Part shown: in pieces, positions 11,190-28,371 of the stretch
Layout: each line of letters begins with the position of its first letter
Numbering within the stretch: the first letter of the stretch is position 1
NCBI RefSeq assembly: GCF_028368995.1
Contig: NZ_JAQNDL010000003.1
Location: forward strand, 2,108,001 to 2,172,000
Origin: Nannocystis bainbridge
GTDB lineage: Bacteria; Myxococcota_A; Polyangia; Nannocystales; Nannocystaceae
Reading direction: 5' to 3'
DNA length: 64,000 nucleotides
The notes under the pieces: model-generated
Databases searched by the model: none
The model's input: only the letters and a program-made list of their open reading frames with translations
Told to the model about the DNA's origin: nothing
Made by a program: the position numbers and the translations under genes

Positions 11190-11678
11190 CTACCAGCGGT
11201 AGTGGGCGAAGGCCTTGTTGGCCTCGGCCATCTTGTGCGTGTCTTCACGCTTCTTGACGGCGCCGCCGCGGTTCTGGGCCGCGTCGAGCATCTCGTTGGC
11301 GAGGCGCTCGCGCATGGTCTTCTCGGGCCGCGAGCGGGCGAAGCCGATCAGCCAGCGGTACGCCAGGGCCATGCCGCGCTCGGGGCGAACCTCGATCGGG
11401 ACCTGGTAGTTGGAGCCGCCGACACGGCGCGAACGAACCTCGAGGCGCGGGAAGACGTTGGAAATCGCCTTCTCGAACACCTTGACCGGGTCGTCCTTGG
11501 TGCGCTCGGAGATGATGTCGAAGGCGCCGAAGACGATCTTCTCGGCGATCGACTTCTTGCCGGCGCGCATGATGCCGCAGATGAACTTGTGGATGTTCCG
11601 GTTCACGTCCACGGGGTGGTCGGTGTACCGGATGTCGTTCTGCGGGCGCTTCCGCGTGGTGATACCTTTGCGCGACAT
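11190..11678 (-). CDS. rpsG: 30S ribosomal protein S7
   Basis: 162 residues (about 156 is usual). It contains DVNRNIHKFICGIMRAGKKS, EVRSRRVGGSNYQVPIEVRP and the C-terminal NEMLDAAQNRGGAVKKREDT. S7 nucleates the 30S head and represses the str operon in E. coli. It lies 18 nt after rpsL. Confidence 0.98.
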   Translation of the reverse strand: MSRKGITTRKRPQNDIRYTDHPVDVNRNIHKFICGIMRAGKKSIAEKIVFGAFDIISERTKDDPVKVFEKAISNVFPRLEVRSRRVGGSNYQVPIEVRPERGMALAYRWLIGFARSRPEKTMRERLANEMLDAAQNRGGAVKKREDTHKMAEANKAFAHYRW

Positions 11679-11696
11679 GGTCGTCCTTCTAAGTCA

Positions 11697-12068
11697 CTAC
11701 TTGGGCCGCTTGGCGCCGTACTTGGAGCGCCGCTGGCGACGGCCGTTGACGCCGGTGGTGTCGAGGGTGCCGCGCACGACGTGGTAGCGGACGCCGGGGA
11801 GGTCCTTCACGCGACCGCCGCGGATCAGCACCATCGAGTGCTCCTGCAGGTTGTGACCCTCACCCGGGATGTACGTGGTCACTTCCATGCCGTTGGTGAG
11901 GCGGACGCGAGCGACCTTGCGGAGCGCAGAGTTCGGCTTCTTCGGCGTGCAGGTGTACACGCGGACGCACACGCCGCGCTTCTGCGGGCAACCGCGCAGC
12001 GCCGGAGCCGTCGTCTTCTTCTTCTGCAGTTCGCGTCCCTTGCGGACAAGCTGATTGATCGTCGGCAT
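11697..12068 (-). CDS. rpsL: 30S ribosomal protein S12
   Basis: 123 residues, full length. It starts MPTINQLVRKGRELQ, has the loop TCTPKKPNSALRKVARVRLT and the YIPGEGHNLQEHSMVLIRGG segment. The two lysines whose changes give streptomycin resistance elsewhere are wild type here. It is the first gene of the str group, about 120 nt downstream of a good sigma-70 promoter. Confidence 0.99.
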   Translation of the reverse strand: MPTINQLVRKGRELQKKKTTAPALRGCPQKRGVCVRVYTCTPKKPNSALRKVARVRLTNGMEVTTYIPGEGHNLQEHSMVLIRGGRVKDLPGVRYHVVRGTLDTTGVNGRRQRRSKYGAKRPK

Positions 12069-12133
12069 GCGCCGTGAAGCCTTTCCAGTATTCGAGCCGG
12101 TGGCTCAGGCCCCGGAGGGCCGAGGGGTTTGGG

Positions 12134-12162
12134 CAGGTCCGAGCCCGAGAGAACCGGACCTG
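12134..12162 (-). promoter_or_regulatory. Leader hairpin upstream of rpsL
   Basis: Perfect 8-bp arms (CAGGTCCG and CGGACCTG) separated by 13 nt lie in the untranslated leader between the rpsL promoter and the gene. The position suits an autoregulatory or stability structure. No known motif is recognised, so the function is open. Confidence 0.45.
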
Positions 12163-12193
12163 TTCGCTTTTGCCCCCTGCGGCTGGGGGGCTG

Positions 12194-12222
12194 TTTATAT
12201 AGGGGGGCGCCAGCCAGATCAA
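12194..12222 (-). promoter_or_regulatory. Sigma-70 promoter for the str operon
   Basis: On the minus strand, -35 TTGATC and -10 TATAAA are separated by 17 nt, in the 363-nt gap between rpoC and rpsL. Both boxes are close to consensus in otherwise very GC-rich DNA. Transcription would start near 12187 and read rpsL-rpsG-fusA-tuf, and perhaps on into the S10 genes. Confidence 0.75.
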
Positions 12223-12287
12223 GCATCGCCGCCGGCGGGGCGCGCGGGCCCGGACTGCCGTCCGAACCCCTCAGAGCGAGAGAGAAC

Positions 12288-12310
12288 GGCCTGGAGTGCG
12301 AGTCCAGGCC
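12288..12310 (-). terminator. Probable terminator hairpin after rpoC
   Basis: An 8-bp perfect stem (GGCCTGGA/TCCAGGCC) with a 7-nt loop is followed on the minus strand by a pyrimidine-rich GTTCTCTCTCG run. It lies downstream of rpoC and upstream of the rpsL promoter, where a terminator separating the rpoBC and str units is expected. The T tract is imperfect, so it may work with Rho. Confidence 0.5.
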
Positions 12311-12390
12311 CGGACCGCGGAGGCGGCCACGCGTGGTGCGTGTGCTGCCGCGGCGGGTGGACGGGAGATCACCTCCCGCCCACCGGAGAG

Positions 12391-12422
12391 ACAGGCGCCG
12401 GCGCATCCTGCGCCAGCCCTGT
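12391..12422 (-). terminator. Stem-loop just past the rpoC stop
   Basis: A nested hairpin lies about 10 nt after the rpoC stop. The outer arms are ACAGG/CCTGT and the inner arms GGCGCA/TGCGCC with a 3-nt loop. No T tract follows. It may protect the 3' end of the rpoBC message or form part of a multi-hairpin termination region. Confidence 0.4.
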
Positions 12423-12431
12423 CGAAGTGCA

Positions 12432-16634
<4,203 letters not shown>

Positions 16635-16667
16635 GGCCGTGTCTCCTTGTTCGCTTTCTCCGGTTGA

Positions 16668-20843
<4,176 letters not shown>

Positions 20844-20997
20844 CGCGGTTCCTCAGGGGGGACGAACTGCCGCGGAGGCAGTGGAGCGGGCCGGCAGGTT
20901 GTCTAAGCGCTAAGCGAGGCAATTGCTCAAGACTTCGGGCCTGGCGGCTCGTGAGCCAGCGAGATCGCGAAGCGGCAAAAAGTACTCGAGATTCGAT

Positions 20998-21089
20998 GTG
21001 AGCCAAGGCTCACGGGGGCGCGAAAATGCGCCAATACAAACGCGACATGTGCACGGCACCCAGGGGGCTTCCCCCCTGGCGCCGTACAC
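20998..21089 (-). promoter_or_regulatory. Three consecutive hairpins between rplL and rpoB
   Basis: Three stem-loops lie in the 277-nt gap. The first (21049-21089) is long, with GTG-ACGGC and CCAGGGGG arms, and sits about 30 nt after the rplL stop. The second (21017-21032) has GGCGC/GCGCC arms and the third (20998-21013) has GTGAGCC/GGCTCAC arms. In E. coli this gap holds an attenuator and an RNase III site that set the ratio of L7/L12 to RNA polymerase. The same role is inferred here from position. Confidence 0.55.
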
Positions 21090-21120
21090 GCCGGAGCAGC
21101 TTGGGCGGCGGGCCCTGAGA

Positions 21121-21507
21121 TCACTTGATCTCGACCTCAGCGCCTGCCTCCTTGAGCTGCTTCGCCATCTCCTCGGCCTCGGCCTTGGAGATGCCTTCCT
21201 TGATGTTGGCCGGGGCGCCCTCGACGAGGTCCTTGGCCTCCTTGAGACCGAGGGCCGGGTTGAGCACGCGGACGGCCTTGATGACGTTGATCTTCTTGTC
21301 GCCGAAGCCCTTGAGCACGACCGTGAACTCGGTCTGCTCTTCCTTCTTCTCGGCGGCGGGCGCAGCAGCGGCGGGGCCAGCGGCGGCGACCGGCGCGGCG
21401 GCGGAGACGCCCCACTTGGTCTCGAGCTCCTTGACCAGGTTGGCGATCTCGATGACCGGAAGGTTGCTCAGGTAGTTGATGACTTGGTCGCGGGTGATGT
21501 CGGTCAT
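21121..21507 (-). CDS. rplL: 50S ribosomal protein L7/L12
   Basis: 128 residues. There is an N-terminal dimerisation half, an Ala/Pro-rich hinge of about residues 36-56, and a C-terminal factor-binding domain with EFTVVLKGFGDKKINVIKAV and LGLKEAKDLVEGAP. L7/L12 forms the stalk that recruits translational GTPases. It lies 63 nt after rplJ. Confidence 0.98.
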   Translation of the reverse strand: MTDITRDQVINYLSNLPVIEIANLVKELETKWGVSAAAPVAAAGPAAAAPAAEKKEEQTEFTVVLKGFGDKKINVIKAVRVLNPALGLKEAKDLVEGAPANIKEGISKAEAEEMAKQLKEAGAEVEIK

Positions 21508-21570
21508 GGTGAATTCCTCGAAGTCTGTCGATGCAAACGGTGACGGGTTGAAGAGGGACGAGCGCCGGCC

Positions 21571-22095
21571 TCAAGCGGCCGCGGCGAGCTGGTCCTTGCG
21601 GGCGTTCAGGAGGTAGAGGAAGCTCTGCGGGCCGGCGTTCAGCACGCGGACGAAGCTCGTCGCCGGGGTGTTGAGCAGGGCCAGGAACTGCGCCTTGAGC
21701 TCGCGCGGCCCAGGCATGTCGGCCAGGCGGCTGACGCCGCTGACGTCGAGCGTCTGGCCGTCGATGATGCCGCCCTTGACCTTGAAGCCCTTGGCGTCCT
21801 TGGCGAAGTTACGCGCCACGCGGGCCGCTGCACCCGGGTCCTCCGGCGAAAACGCGATCCCGGTCATGCCCTTCAGCAGGGCGGCGGCCGGCTCGTGCTT
21901 CGTCCCGGTCACCGCGTAGTGGATGACCGAGTTCTTGTAGACCTGGTAGCGGCAGTTCGCCTCGCGGAACTTGTTGCGGACGTCGCTGGCTTCGGCCACG
22001 GTGATCCCGGTGTAATCGACCAGGATGAACGCGGACACGTCGCTCAGTTCCTCGCGGAGCTTCGCCGATTGTTCGTGTTTGCTCAGGGTGGGCAT
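21571..22095 (-). CDS. rplJ: 50S ribosomal protein L10
   Basis: 174 residues. It starts MPTLSKHEQSAKLREEL and has VDYTGITVAEASDVRNKFRE and the GPRELKAQFLALLNTPATSF segment before the C-terminal helix that binds L7/L12 dimers. It is preceded by a structured leader resembling the L10-binding autoregulatory RNA. Confidence 0.97.
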   Translation of the reverse strand: MPTLSKHEQSAKLREELSDVSAFILVDYTGITVAEASDVRNKFREANCRYQVYKNSVIHYAVTGTKHEPAAALLKGMTGIAFSPEDPGAAARVARNFAKDAKGFKVKGGIIDGQTLDVSGVSRLADMPGPRELKAQFLALLNTPATSFVRVLNAGPQSFLYLLNARKDQLAAAA

Positions 22096-22174
22096 CTGTG
22101 GCTCGTCTCCTCGGCCCTCCGGGTGGAGGACCGCCGAGATGGAGGACGGACGACCCGCCCCCGCTTCCTCTCGT

Positions 22175-22262
22175 CGCTCGCTCCACTCTCGGCAGGCCGC
22201 TTTCGCGTTTACGGTCGGAAGGCCGACCCCCTGCTGTCTTCGAGTGCGTGCGCCCTCGCGGG
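22175..22262 (-). promoter_or_regulatory. rplJ leader: L10 leader (autoregulatory RNA upstream of rplJ)
   Basis: On the minus strand the leader contains AAGACAGCAGG (22230-22240) and, about 35 nt later, CCTGCCGAG (22188-22196), which can pair with it. This AGACAGCAGG...CCTGCCGAG arrangement is the core of the L10-leader family. There the L10-(L7/L12) complex binds a kink-turn region and represses rplJL translation. Position directly upstream of rplJ fits. Confidence 0.7.
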
Positions 22263-22327
22263 CGGCTTCTTCACGTCACTACTGCGACAGACTTGGTGAA
22301 CTCCTCGAATGAGAACTCGAGACTCGC

Positions 22328-23029
22328 CTAGCGCTCGAGCAGCGCGGCGACCTCGTTGGTGTCGAGGCGGACCGACGGGCCCATCGTCGACGAGAGCGAG
22401 ATGCTCTTGAAGTACTTGCCCTTGGCCGTCGACGGCTTGAGGCGCTGCAGCGTGTCCAGCAGCGACATGATGTTCTCCCGCAGCTTGTCGGGGCCGAAGG
22501 ACATCTTGCCGACAGGCGCGTGGACGATGCCGGTCTTCTCGGTGCGGAACTCGATGCGACCGGCCTTGATCTCGCGGACCGCCCGGGCGACGTCCATGGT
22601 CACGGTGCCGACCTTGGGGTTGGGCATCAAGTTGCGGGGTCCGAGGATACGACCGAGGCGACCGACGAGGCCCATCATGTCGGGCGTGGCGATCGCGCTG
22701 TCGAAGTCGAGCCAGTTCTCCTTGAGAACGCGATCGACCAGGTCCTCGGCGCCGACGAAATCAGCGCCCGCCTCGCGCGCCTCGTTGGCCCGCTCGCCCT
22801 TGGCGAACACGACCACCCGCAGCGACTTGCCGGTGCCGTGCGGCAGGGCGCACGACGAACGGATCATCTGGTCGGCGTGCTTCGGGTTGACGCCCAGGCG
22901 GGCGGCGACATCGATCGTCTCGTCGAACTTGGTGAACTTCAGCTTCGGCAGCAGTTCAACAGCCTCGGCGAGGGTATAACGCTTGTCGCGGTCGACCAGC
23001 TTGCGGGTCGCCTCGTACTTCTTGCCCAT
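22328..23029 (-). CDS. rplA: 50S ribosomal protein L1
   Basis: 233 residues. It starts MGKKYEATRKLVDRDKRYTL and contains the conserved GTGKSLRVVVFAKGE, GPRNLMPNPKVGTVT and FRTEKTGIVHAPVGKMSF. L1 forms the stalk next to the E site and in many bacteria represses rplKA. It lies 120 nt after rplK in a gap rich in GC hairpins. Confidence 0.98.
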   Translation of the reverse strand: MGKKYEATRKLVDRDKRYTLAEAVELLPKLKFTKFDETIDVAARLGVNPKHADQMIRSSCALPHGTGKSLRVVVFAKGERANEAREAGADFVGAEDLVDRVLKENWLDFDSAIATPDMMGLVGRLGRILGPRNLMPNPKVGTVTMDVARAVREIKAGRIEFRTEKTGIVHAPVGKMSFGPDKLRENIMSLLDTLQRLKPSTAKGKYFKSISLSSTMGPSVRLDTNEVAALLER

Positions 23030-23149
23030 TGTGTCTTGCCTTTCCGGGGTCCAGGCGGCCTGTTCGGCCTCCCCCGGGGTTGTCCCCGGCCGCGATGGGC
23101 CGGGGCTCCTGCCCGCATGTCCTCAGGGGCAGGAAGGAATTCTCGACGC

Positions 23150-23590
23150 TCAGGCCTCGACCACGTCGATGCCCATCGAGCGCGCCGTGCCGGCGATCGT
23201 GCGGGCGGCGGCGTCGATCGACGCGGCGTTCATGTCCTTGTACTTGTACTCGGCGATCTCGCGGACCTCCGCGGTCGTCAGCTTGCCGATCTTCTGCCGA
23301 TTCGGCACGCCCGAGCCGCCCTCGATCTTCGAGTTGGCCGCTTGCACCTTCTTCAACAACAAGATCGACGCCGGCGGGGTCTTGGTGATGAAGGTGAACG
23401 AACGGTCCGAGTAGACGGTGATGACCACCGGAATCACGAGGCCCTGGTCCTTCGCCGTGCGGGCGTTGAACTGCTTGCAGAACTCCATGATGTTGACGCC
23501 CTTGGAGCCGAGCGCAGGGCCGATCGGGGGCGCGGGGTTCGCCAACCCGGCCTTGATCTGGAGCTTGACGTACGCGGTTACCTTCTTCAT
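23150..23590 (-). CDS. rplK: 50S ribosomal protein L11
   Basis: 146 residues. The N-terminal domain has KLQIKAGLANPAPPIGPALG with the proline helix contacted by thiostrepton. The C-terminal RNA-binding domain has SRSFTF-type and GTARSMGIDVVEA segments. L11 is part of the GTPase-associated centre. The preceding 124-nt gap after nusG contains two stem-loops near 23625-23680 that could belong to an rplKA leader. Confidence 0.98.
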   Translation of the reverse strand: MKKVTAYVKLQIKAGLANPAPPIGPALGSKGVNIMEFCKQFNARTAKDQGLVIPVVITVYSDRSFTFITKTPPASILLLKKVQAANSKIEGGSGVPNRQKIGKLTTAEVREIAEYKYKDMNAASIDAAARTIAGTARSMGIDVVEA

Positions 23591-23714
23591 GGCAGTGCTT
23601 CGTGACGAAAAGGGTGTTCGGTCGGTGCGGCTAGCGCCGACCTTCAGGGACAGTGAGCTTGACGCCGCTCACTGGGCGGGACAGGCGTGCTGGCTTGTCG
23701 CAGATCCGCCGGCG

Positions 23715-24251
23715 TTACACAACCGGCTCGACCTCGGAAAAGTCGACCTCGACGCGCGTGGGGCGGCCGAACAGCGACACCGACAGCCAGATCTTCTGCT
23801 TGTCGTTGTTGATCTCCTCCACCTCGCCGGTGAAGTTGGCGAACGCGCCGCTACGGACACGCACCTGCTGGCCGACCGAATACGTGATGTTCGGCACGAC
23901 CTTCTCGACGGGCGCCTGCTCGTCCGGCGGAGCCTGGCCGAGCATGCGGTTCATCTCGGCCTTGCGCACCGGCTTGGGGTTCTGGCCGCCGAGGAAGCCA
24001 GTCACCTTCGGAGTGTTCTGGACCAGGTGCCAGCTCGCCTTGGTCAGGTCCATGCTGATGAAGATGTAGCCGGGCAGAAGCTTGTTGGTCTTCTGGACGG
24101 TCTTCTTGCCGCTCCGGGTGGTCACCTTCTCCGAGGGGATCAAGATCTCCCCGAACTGCTCCTCGAGCCCGGCATTCTTGATCCGGTCCTCCAGGGCCTT
24201 CTTTACCGAATTCTCGTAGCCCGAGAAGGTGTTGACGACGTACCACTCCAT
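23715..24251 (-). CDS. nusG: Transcription termination/antitermination factor NusG
   Basis: 178 residues. The N-terminal NGN domain has MEWYVVNTFSGYENSVKKAL and LLPGYIFISMDLTKASWHLV. The C-terminal KOW domain has QQVRVRSGAFANFTGEVEEI. NusG binds RNA polymerase and links it to Rho or to S10/NusE. It follows secE by 21 nt, the usual secE-nusG pair. Confidence 0.98.
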   Translation of the reverse strand: MEWYVVNTFSGYENSVKKALEDRIKNAGLEEQFGEILIPSEKVTTRSGKKTVQKTNKLLPGYIFISMDLTKASWHLVQNTPKVTGFLGGQNPKPVRKAEMNRMLGQAPPDEQAPVEKVVPNITYSVGQQVRVRSGAFANFTGEVEEINNDKQKIWLSVSLFGRPTRVEVDFSEVEPVV

Positions 24252-24272
24252 GGGAATTTGTGCCCCGATCCG

Positions 24273-24701
24273 TCAGAGAGCGTAGAGCCAGTCCGTCACG
24301 TTGGACCAGAACAAGTCCATCATCGCCAGAATGACGGAGCAGACGAGCGTGAGGACGACGACCACCATGGTGGCGACCCGCGTCTCCGCTCTGGTCGGCC
24401 ACGTCACCTGCGAGACCTCGACAGCGACCTCGCTCACGAACGTGAACCAGCGCTTGTTCCGCCAGGCGATGAGGGCGCTGACCAGAGCGACGCCGGTGCC
24501 GAGCGCCGAAGCGATGTTCGGCGCCGGGCGGCCGAGTTGCCGCGGCCAGTACGACCACAGCAACGCCCACATGTCCTCAGTGAGATTGCTGAGGACATAC
24601 GCAAGCAGCAGGAAGCCCAGGAAAAACGCCGCGTGCGCCCACCGACTGGGGTCGAACTCACGGGCGACTACGAGCTTTCTATTGCGCGGCGGGGTCGTCA
24701 T
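24273..24701 (-). CDS. secE: Preprotein translocase subunit SecE
   Basis: 142 residues, similar to the long E. coli form and unlike the roughly 60-residue minimal SecE. Hydrophobic segments lie near residues 24-43, 62-78 and 110-135. The conserved amphipathic helix and hinge FVSEVAVEVSQVTWPTRAET precedes the last membrane segment. SecE stabilises SecY in the translocon. An internal 10-bp inverted repeat (24571-24598) matches the dispersed TGTCC/GGACA motif. Confidence 0.96.
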   Translation of the reverse strand: MTTPPRNRKLVVAREFDPSRWAHAAFFLGFLLLAYVLSNLTEDMWALLWSYWPRQLGRPAPNIASALGTGVALVSALIAWRNKRWFTFVSEVAVEVSQVTWPTRAETRVATMVVVVLTLVCSVILAMMDLFWSNVTDWLYAL

Positions 24702-24747
24702 GGCGGGGGCTCAGAGTGTCCGAAGATCGGCCATCTCTGACAGGAAG

Positions 24748-24820
24748 CAGGGGGTGGGGGACTCGAACCCTCGGCCTGCGGATTTGGAGTCCGCTGCTCT
24801 ACCAACTGAGCTAACCCCCT
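24748..24820 (-). tRNA. trnW: tRNA-Trp (CCA)
   Basis: 73 nt, full cloverleaf. The 7-bp acceptor is AGGGGGT/ACCCCCT with discriminator G. The D arm contains AGCTCAGTTGGTAGAGC, the anticodon loop is CTCCAAA with anticodon CCA, and the T loop is GTTCGAGTC. CCA is not encoded. It lies between rpmG and secE, a common placement. Confidence 0.97.
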
Positions 24821-24837
24821 GTAAGAACCCACTTAAC

Positions 24838-24999
24838 CTACTTGGTCTCCTTGTGATCCGCCTGCTTCCGGCAGTGACGGCAGAACTTCTTGAGGACGAG
24901 CTTCTCGGGCGTCGTCCTCTTGTTCTTGGTCGAGGAGTAGTTGCGCCGCTTGCAGGTCTGGCACTCGAGCTGGATGATGATGCGGTTGCCGGCAGCCAT
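24838..24999 (-). CDS. rpmG: 50S ribosomal protein L33
   Basis: 53 residues. MAAGNRIIIQLECQTCKRRN starts the protein, followed by YSSTKNKRTTPEKLVLKKFC. The two pairs CQTC and CRHC make it the zinc-binding (C+) form of L33. The start has a TGAGG site upstream. It opens the rpmG-trnW-secE-nusG unit, about 20 nt downstream of a predicted transcription start, and ends 17 nt before tRNA-Trp. Confidence 0.96.
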   Translation of the reverse strand: MAAGNRIIIQLECQTCKRRNYSSTKNKRTTPEKLVLKKFCRHCRKQADHKETK

Positions 25000-25026
25000 A
25001 GGAGCCTCAACAGGCGAAGGGGTCCC

Positions 25027-25055
25027 GTTCTAGCAAGACCCGTTCCGGTTGACAA
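25027..25055 (-). promoter_or_regulatory. Sigma-70 promoter for rpmG-trnW-secE-nusG
   Basis: On the minus strand, TTGTCA and TAGAAC are separated by 17 nt, between the tuf terminator and rpmG. The first box matches the -35 consensus at five positions and the second matches the -10 at four. The site would restart transcription for the secE-nusG and ribosomal genes after the terminator. Confidence 0.65.
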
Positions 25056-25101
25056 GTTCGAGCCCGGGACCGACAGATGCCGGCAAACCGGGGAGTTAGG
25101 G

Positions 25102-25131
25102 CAAAACAAGGCGGGGGTCACGCCCCCCGCC
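25102..25131 (-). terminator. Rho-independent terminator of the tuf copy 2 unit
   Basis: An 8-bp GC stem (GGCGGGGG/CCCCCGCC on the plus strand) is followed on the minus strand by CTTGTTTTG, about 15 nt after the tuf stop. This is the clearest intrinsic terminator in the left half of the window. It ends the tRNA-tuf transcript. Confidence 0.8.
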
Positions 25132-25146
25132 TCGCCATCTCGAGGT

Positions 25147-26346
<1,200 letters not shown>

Positions 26347-26399
26347 GGCTGTGCTTCTCTGGGGGTGACGGGTTCAGTCGTCGAGAGGGATTCTCTGGG

Positions 26400-26472
26400 A
26401 GCCCATGAGCGGATTCGAACCGCTGACCTCATCCTTACCAAGGATGTGCTCTACCAACTGAGCTACATGGGC
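26400..26472 (-). tRNA. trnT: tRNA-Thr (GGU)
   Basis: 73 nt. Acceptor GCCCATG/CATGGGC, discriminator T, anticodon stem CATCC/GGATG with loop TTGGTAA (anticodon GGT) and T loop GTTCGAATC. CCA is not encoded. It is the tRNA nearest tuf, matching the thrT position in the E. coli thrU-tyrU-glyT-thrT-tufB unit. Confidence 0.97.
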
Positions 26473-26509
26473 ATAATTGTCAGGATTCACTTGCGCGGGT
26501 TGCGCAGAG

Positions 26510-26582
26510 AGCGGGAGACGAGGGTCGAACTCGCGACATTCAGCTTGGAAGGCTGACGCTCTACCAACTGAGCTACTCCCGC
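26510..26582 (-). tRNA. trnG: tRNA-Gly (UCC)
   Basis: 73 nt. Acceptor GCGGGAG/CTCCCGC, anticodon stem TCAGC/GCTGA with loop CTTCCAA (anticodon TCC) and T loop GTTCGACCC. No encoded CCA. It lies 37 nt upstream of tRNA-Thr(GGU) in the same transcript. Confidence 0.97.
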
Positions 26583-26591
26583 GGTAGGCAG

Positions 26592-26676
26592 TGGATGGGG
26601 AAGGATTCGAACCTTCGAAGCGCGGTGCGCGGCAGATTTACAGTCTGCTCCCTTTGGCCGACTCGGGCACCCATCC
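26592..26676 (-). tRNA. trnY: tRNA-Tyr (GUA)
   Basis: 85 nt, class II with a long variable arm (CGCGCACCGCGC region). Acceptor GGATGGG/CCCATCC, anticodon stem GCAGA/TCTGC with loop CTGTAAA (GTA). It is only 9 nt upstream of tRNA-Gly, so the two share a processing spacer. Confidence 0.97.
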
Positions 26677-26731
26677 TCGTGATCTTGAAACAGTCGCTGC
26701 GCGCGTGGCCCGGAGGGCCGTTCGGTTGGAG

Positions 26732-26804
26732 AGCTGACGATGGGACTCGAACCCGCAGCCGCCTGATTACAAATCAGGTGCTCTACCAATTGAGCTACGC
26801 CAGC
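26732..26804 (-). tRNA. trnT: tRNA-Thr (UGU)
   Basis: 73 nt. Acceptor GCTGGCG pairs with CGTCAGC with one G-T pair. Anticodon stem CCTGA/TCAGG has loop TTTGTAA (anticodon TGT). It is the first gene of the tRNA-tuf transcript, about 105 nt downstream of the promoter. Confidence 0.97.
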
Positions 26805-26917
26805 GTGATGGTGAGAAATCCCTCCGGGGTCTTCAGGGCGGTAACACCGCCGGTCGAGTGTCGGGCTTAGGCTAACGAAAAGCTTCAGACCCGGTCGGGG
26901 TCCGAAAGTGGACGCGC

Positions 26918-26947
26918 TGTATAGCCGCGGATCCGGCAGAGTGTCAA
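26918..26947 (-). promoter_or_regulatory. Strong sigma-70 promoter for the tRNA-tuf operon
   Basis: On the minus strand, a perfect TTGACA -35 is followed after 18 nt by TATACA. This is the strongest promoter match in the window and lies upstream of tRNA-Thr(UGU). Between the predicted start (about 26911) and the tRNA is a small hairpin (GACCC/GGGTC, 26888-26902). Confidence 0.8.
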
Positions 26948-27037
26948 GCCACGTGGGGCGCGGGTCCACCCGGACGAGCGACGACGACGAGAGCCCCAGT
27001 TCGCGGCCCTACGCGGCCTGAACCGGCCATGCGGGCG

Positions 27038-28228
27038 TCAGAGCGGCGTCAGCTCCGGCACGAACAGCTTGCGATCGACAGGGCTGGGCTCGCTGCCGGC
27101 GGAGGCGATCTCCCCGGCCGCGATTTCGCGGCGGGCCTCGGGCGCGAGCGGCGGGTGCGGCTTGCCCAGCGTGGTGTCGCCGGCGAGCAGGACGGCCTGC
27201 AGCTCGCTGAGCTTGGCCTCGGTCTGGGCCGTGAACTCGCTCTCGTAGCCGAGCCGCCGGGCGGTCGCCAGGTTCTTCTCGAACACCCAGATCGCCTTGT
27301 TGACGACCGGCCTGAGCTGACCCTTGAGCTCTTCGTAGTAGACCTGGCGCTGCTTGTCGTCGAGCCAGTCGGGCACGGGGGCGTGCATCATGGCGTCGTA
27401 GAACTCCTCGAACAGGCTGCCCAGCTGGTAGCCGGCGGCCGAGACCCAAAACATGTGCTTGGCCTTGATGGTCTCGTTGTAGGCGTCCTGGGCCTTCTCC
27501 AGCAGGGCGAACTTGCGGGCGAAGTCCTCGGTCATCTGCTTCTCGGGCAGGCGGATCGCCACGTCGCGGAAGCGCCGGTGCCACACGGCGGCGCGGTAGA
27601 AGCGGGCCATGCCGACGAAGTAGTAGTTGCTGAAGCGCTCGCTGTTCTGCTCCTGGGAGGCGACGTAGACCTGGTCGGCCTGCAGCAGGAGGGGCTCGGC
27701 CTGGTCGAGCTGGCCGAGCTCGAAGTGGGCATAACCCTGGCGGGCCAGGGCCTCGACCCGCGCGCTCGGCAAGGTGGCGCGGGTGAAGGCCTCGGCGTAG
27801 CTGTCGGCCGACGCCTTCCACTCGCCGAGTTCGGCGTAACAGGCGCCCCGGCGGGCGAACAGGTCGGCGGGGCCGTCGCTGAAGCGGGCCACGTAGGCGT
27901 CGTAGGCCCGGACCGCCGCGGCGCAGTCGTGCAGGAGCTCCTGGGCGCGCGCGAGGCCGAGGTAGGCCTGGCGCACGCCGGTCTCGTCGGGGTCGCCGCC
28001 GAGGTAGCCGGAGAACAGAGCGACGGCCCGCGCCGCGTCGCCGCCGGCGAGCGCGGCCTCGGCGTCGGGCAAGGTGGCCGGGCCCGTGGGCACCGCTGCG
28101 GCCGCCTCGCCGGGCTGGACGGAGAGGGCCGCGTCCTCGGGGGTGACGACGCCGGCGGACTTGCCGGCGCAGGCGACGGGCGCGCTGGCGAGGGCGACGA
28201 GCGCGAGCCGGACGAGCGGGCGAGACAT
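27038..28228 (-). CDS. TPR-containing envelope protein (probable lipoprotein)
   Basis: 396 residues from the ATG at 28228. MSRPLVRLALVALASAPVAC looks like a lipoprotein signal, although the lipobox (PVAC) is not ideal. The frame is open 12 codons further upstream. Residues of about 55-190 are helical repeats of TPR type (EAALAGGDAARAVALFSGYL; AELGEWKASADSYAEAF). The C-terminal half is charged and holds the motif SAAGYQLGSLFEEFYDAMMH followed by PVVNKAIWVFEKNLATARRL. I associate that pattern with myxobacterial TPR proteins of envelope and motility complexes, but the specific role is unknown. It is the first gene upstream of the translation block, on the same strand. Confidence 0.8.
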   Translation of the reverse strand: MSRPLVRLALVALASAPVACAGKSAGVVTPEDAALSVQPGEAAAAVPTGPATLPDAEAALAGGDAARAVALFSGYLGGDPDETGVRQAYLGLARAQELLHDCAAAVRAYDAYVARFSDGPADLFARRGACYAELGEWKASADSYAEAFTRATLPSARVEALARQGYAHFELGQLDQAEPLLLQADQVYVASQEQNSERFSNYYFVGMARFYRAAVWHRRFRDVAIRLPEKQMTEDFARKFALLEKAQDAYNETIKAKHMFWVSAAGYQLGSLFEEFYDAMMHAPVPDWLDDKQRQVYYEELKGQLRPVVNKAIWVFEKNLATARRLGYESEFTAQTEAKLSELQAVLLAGDTTLGKPHPPLAPEARREIAAGEIASAGSEPSPVDRKLFVPELTPL

Positions 28229-28371
28229 CGGCGTGAGCATGGCACACGAGGCCGTGGACATCACGGCCTGATTGTGAGTTGTCGCGTCGGAGATCGCTCC
28301 GGACGGGTTCGCGCAGCGACGCCGGAGTCACCCGCAGCCCGGATGCTGCTGCGGGTCGGCGTCGCCAGGGC

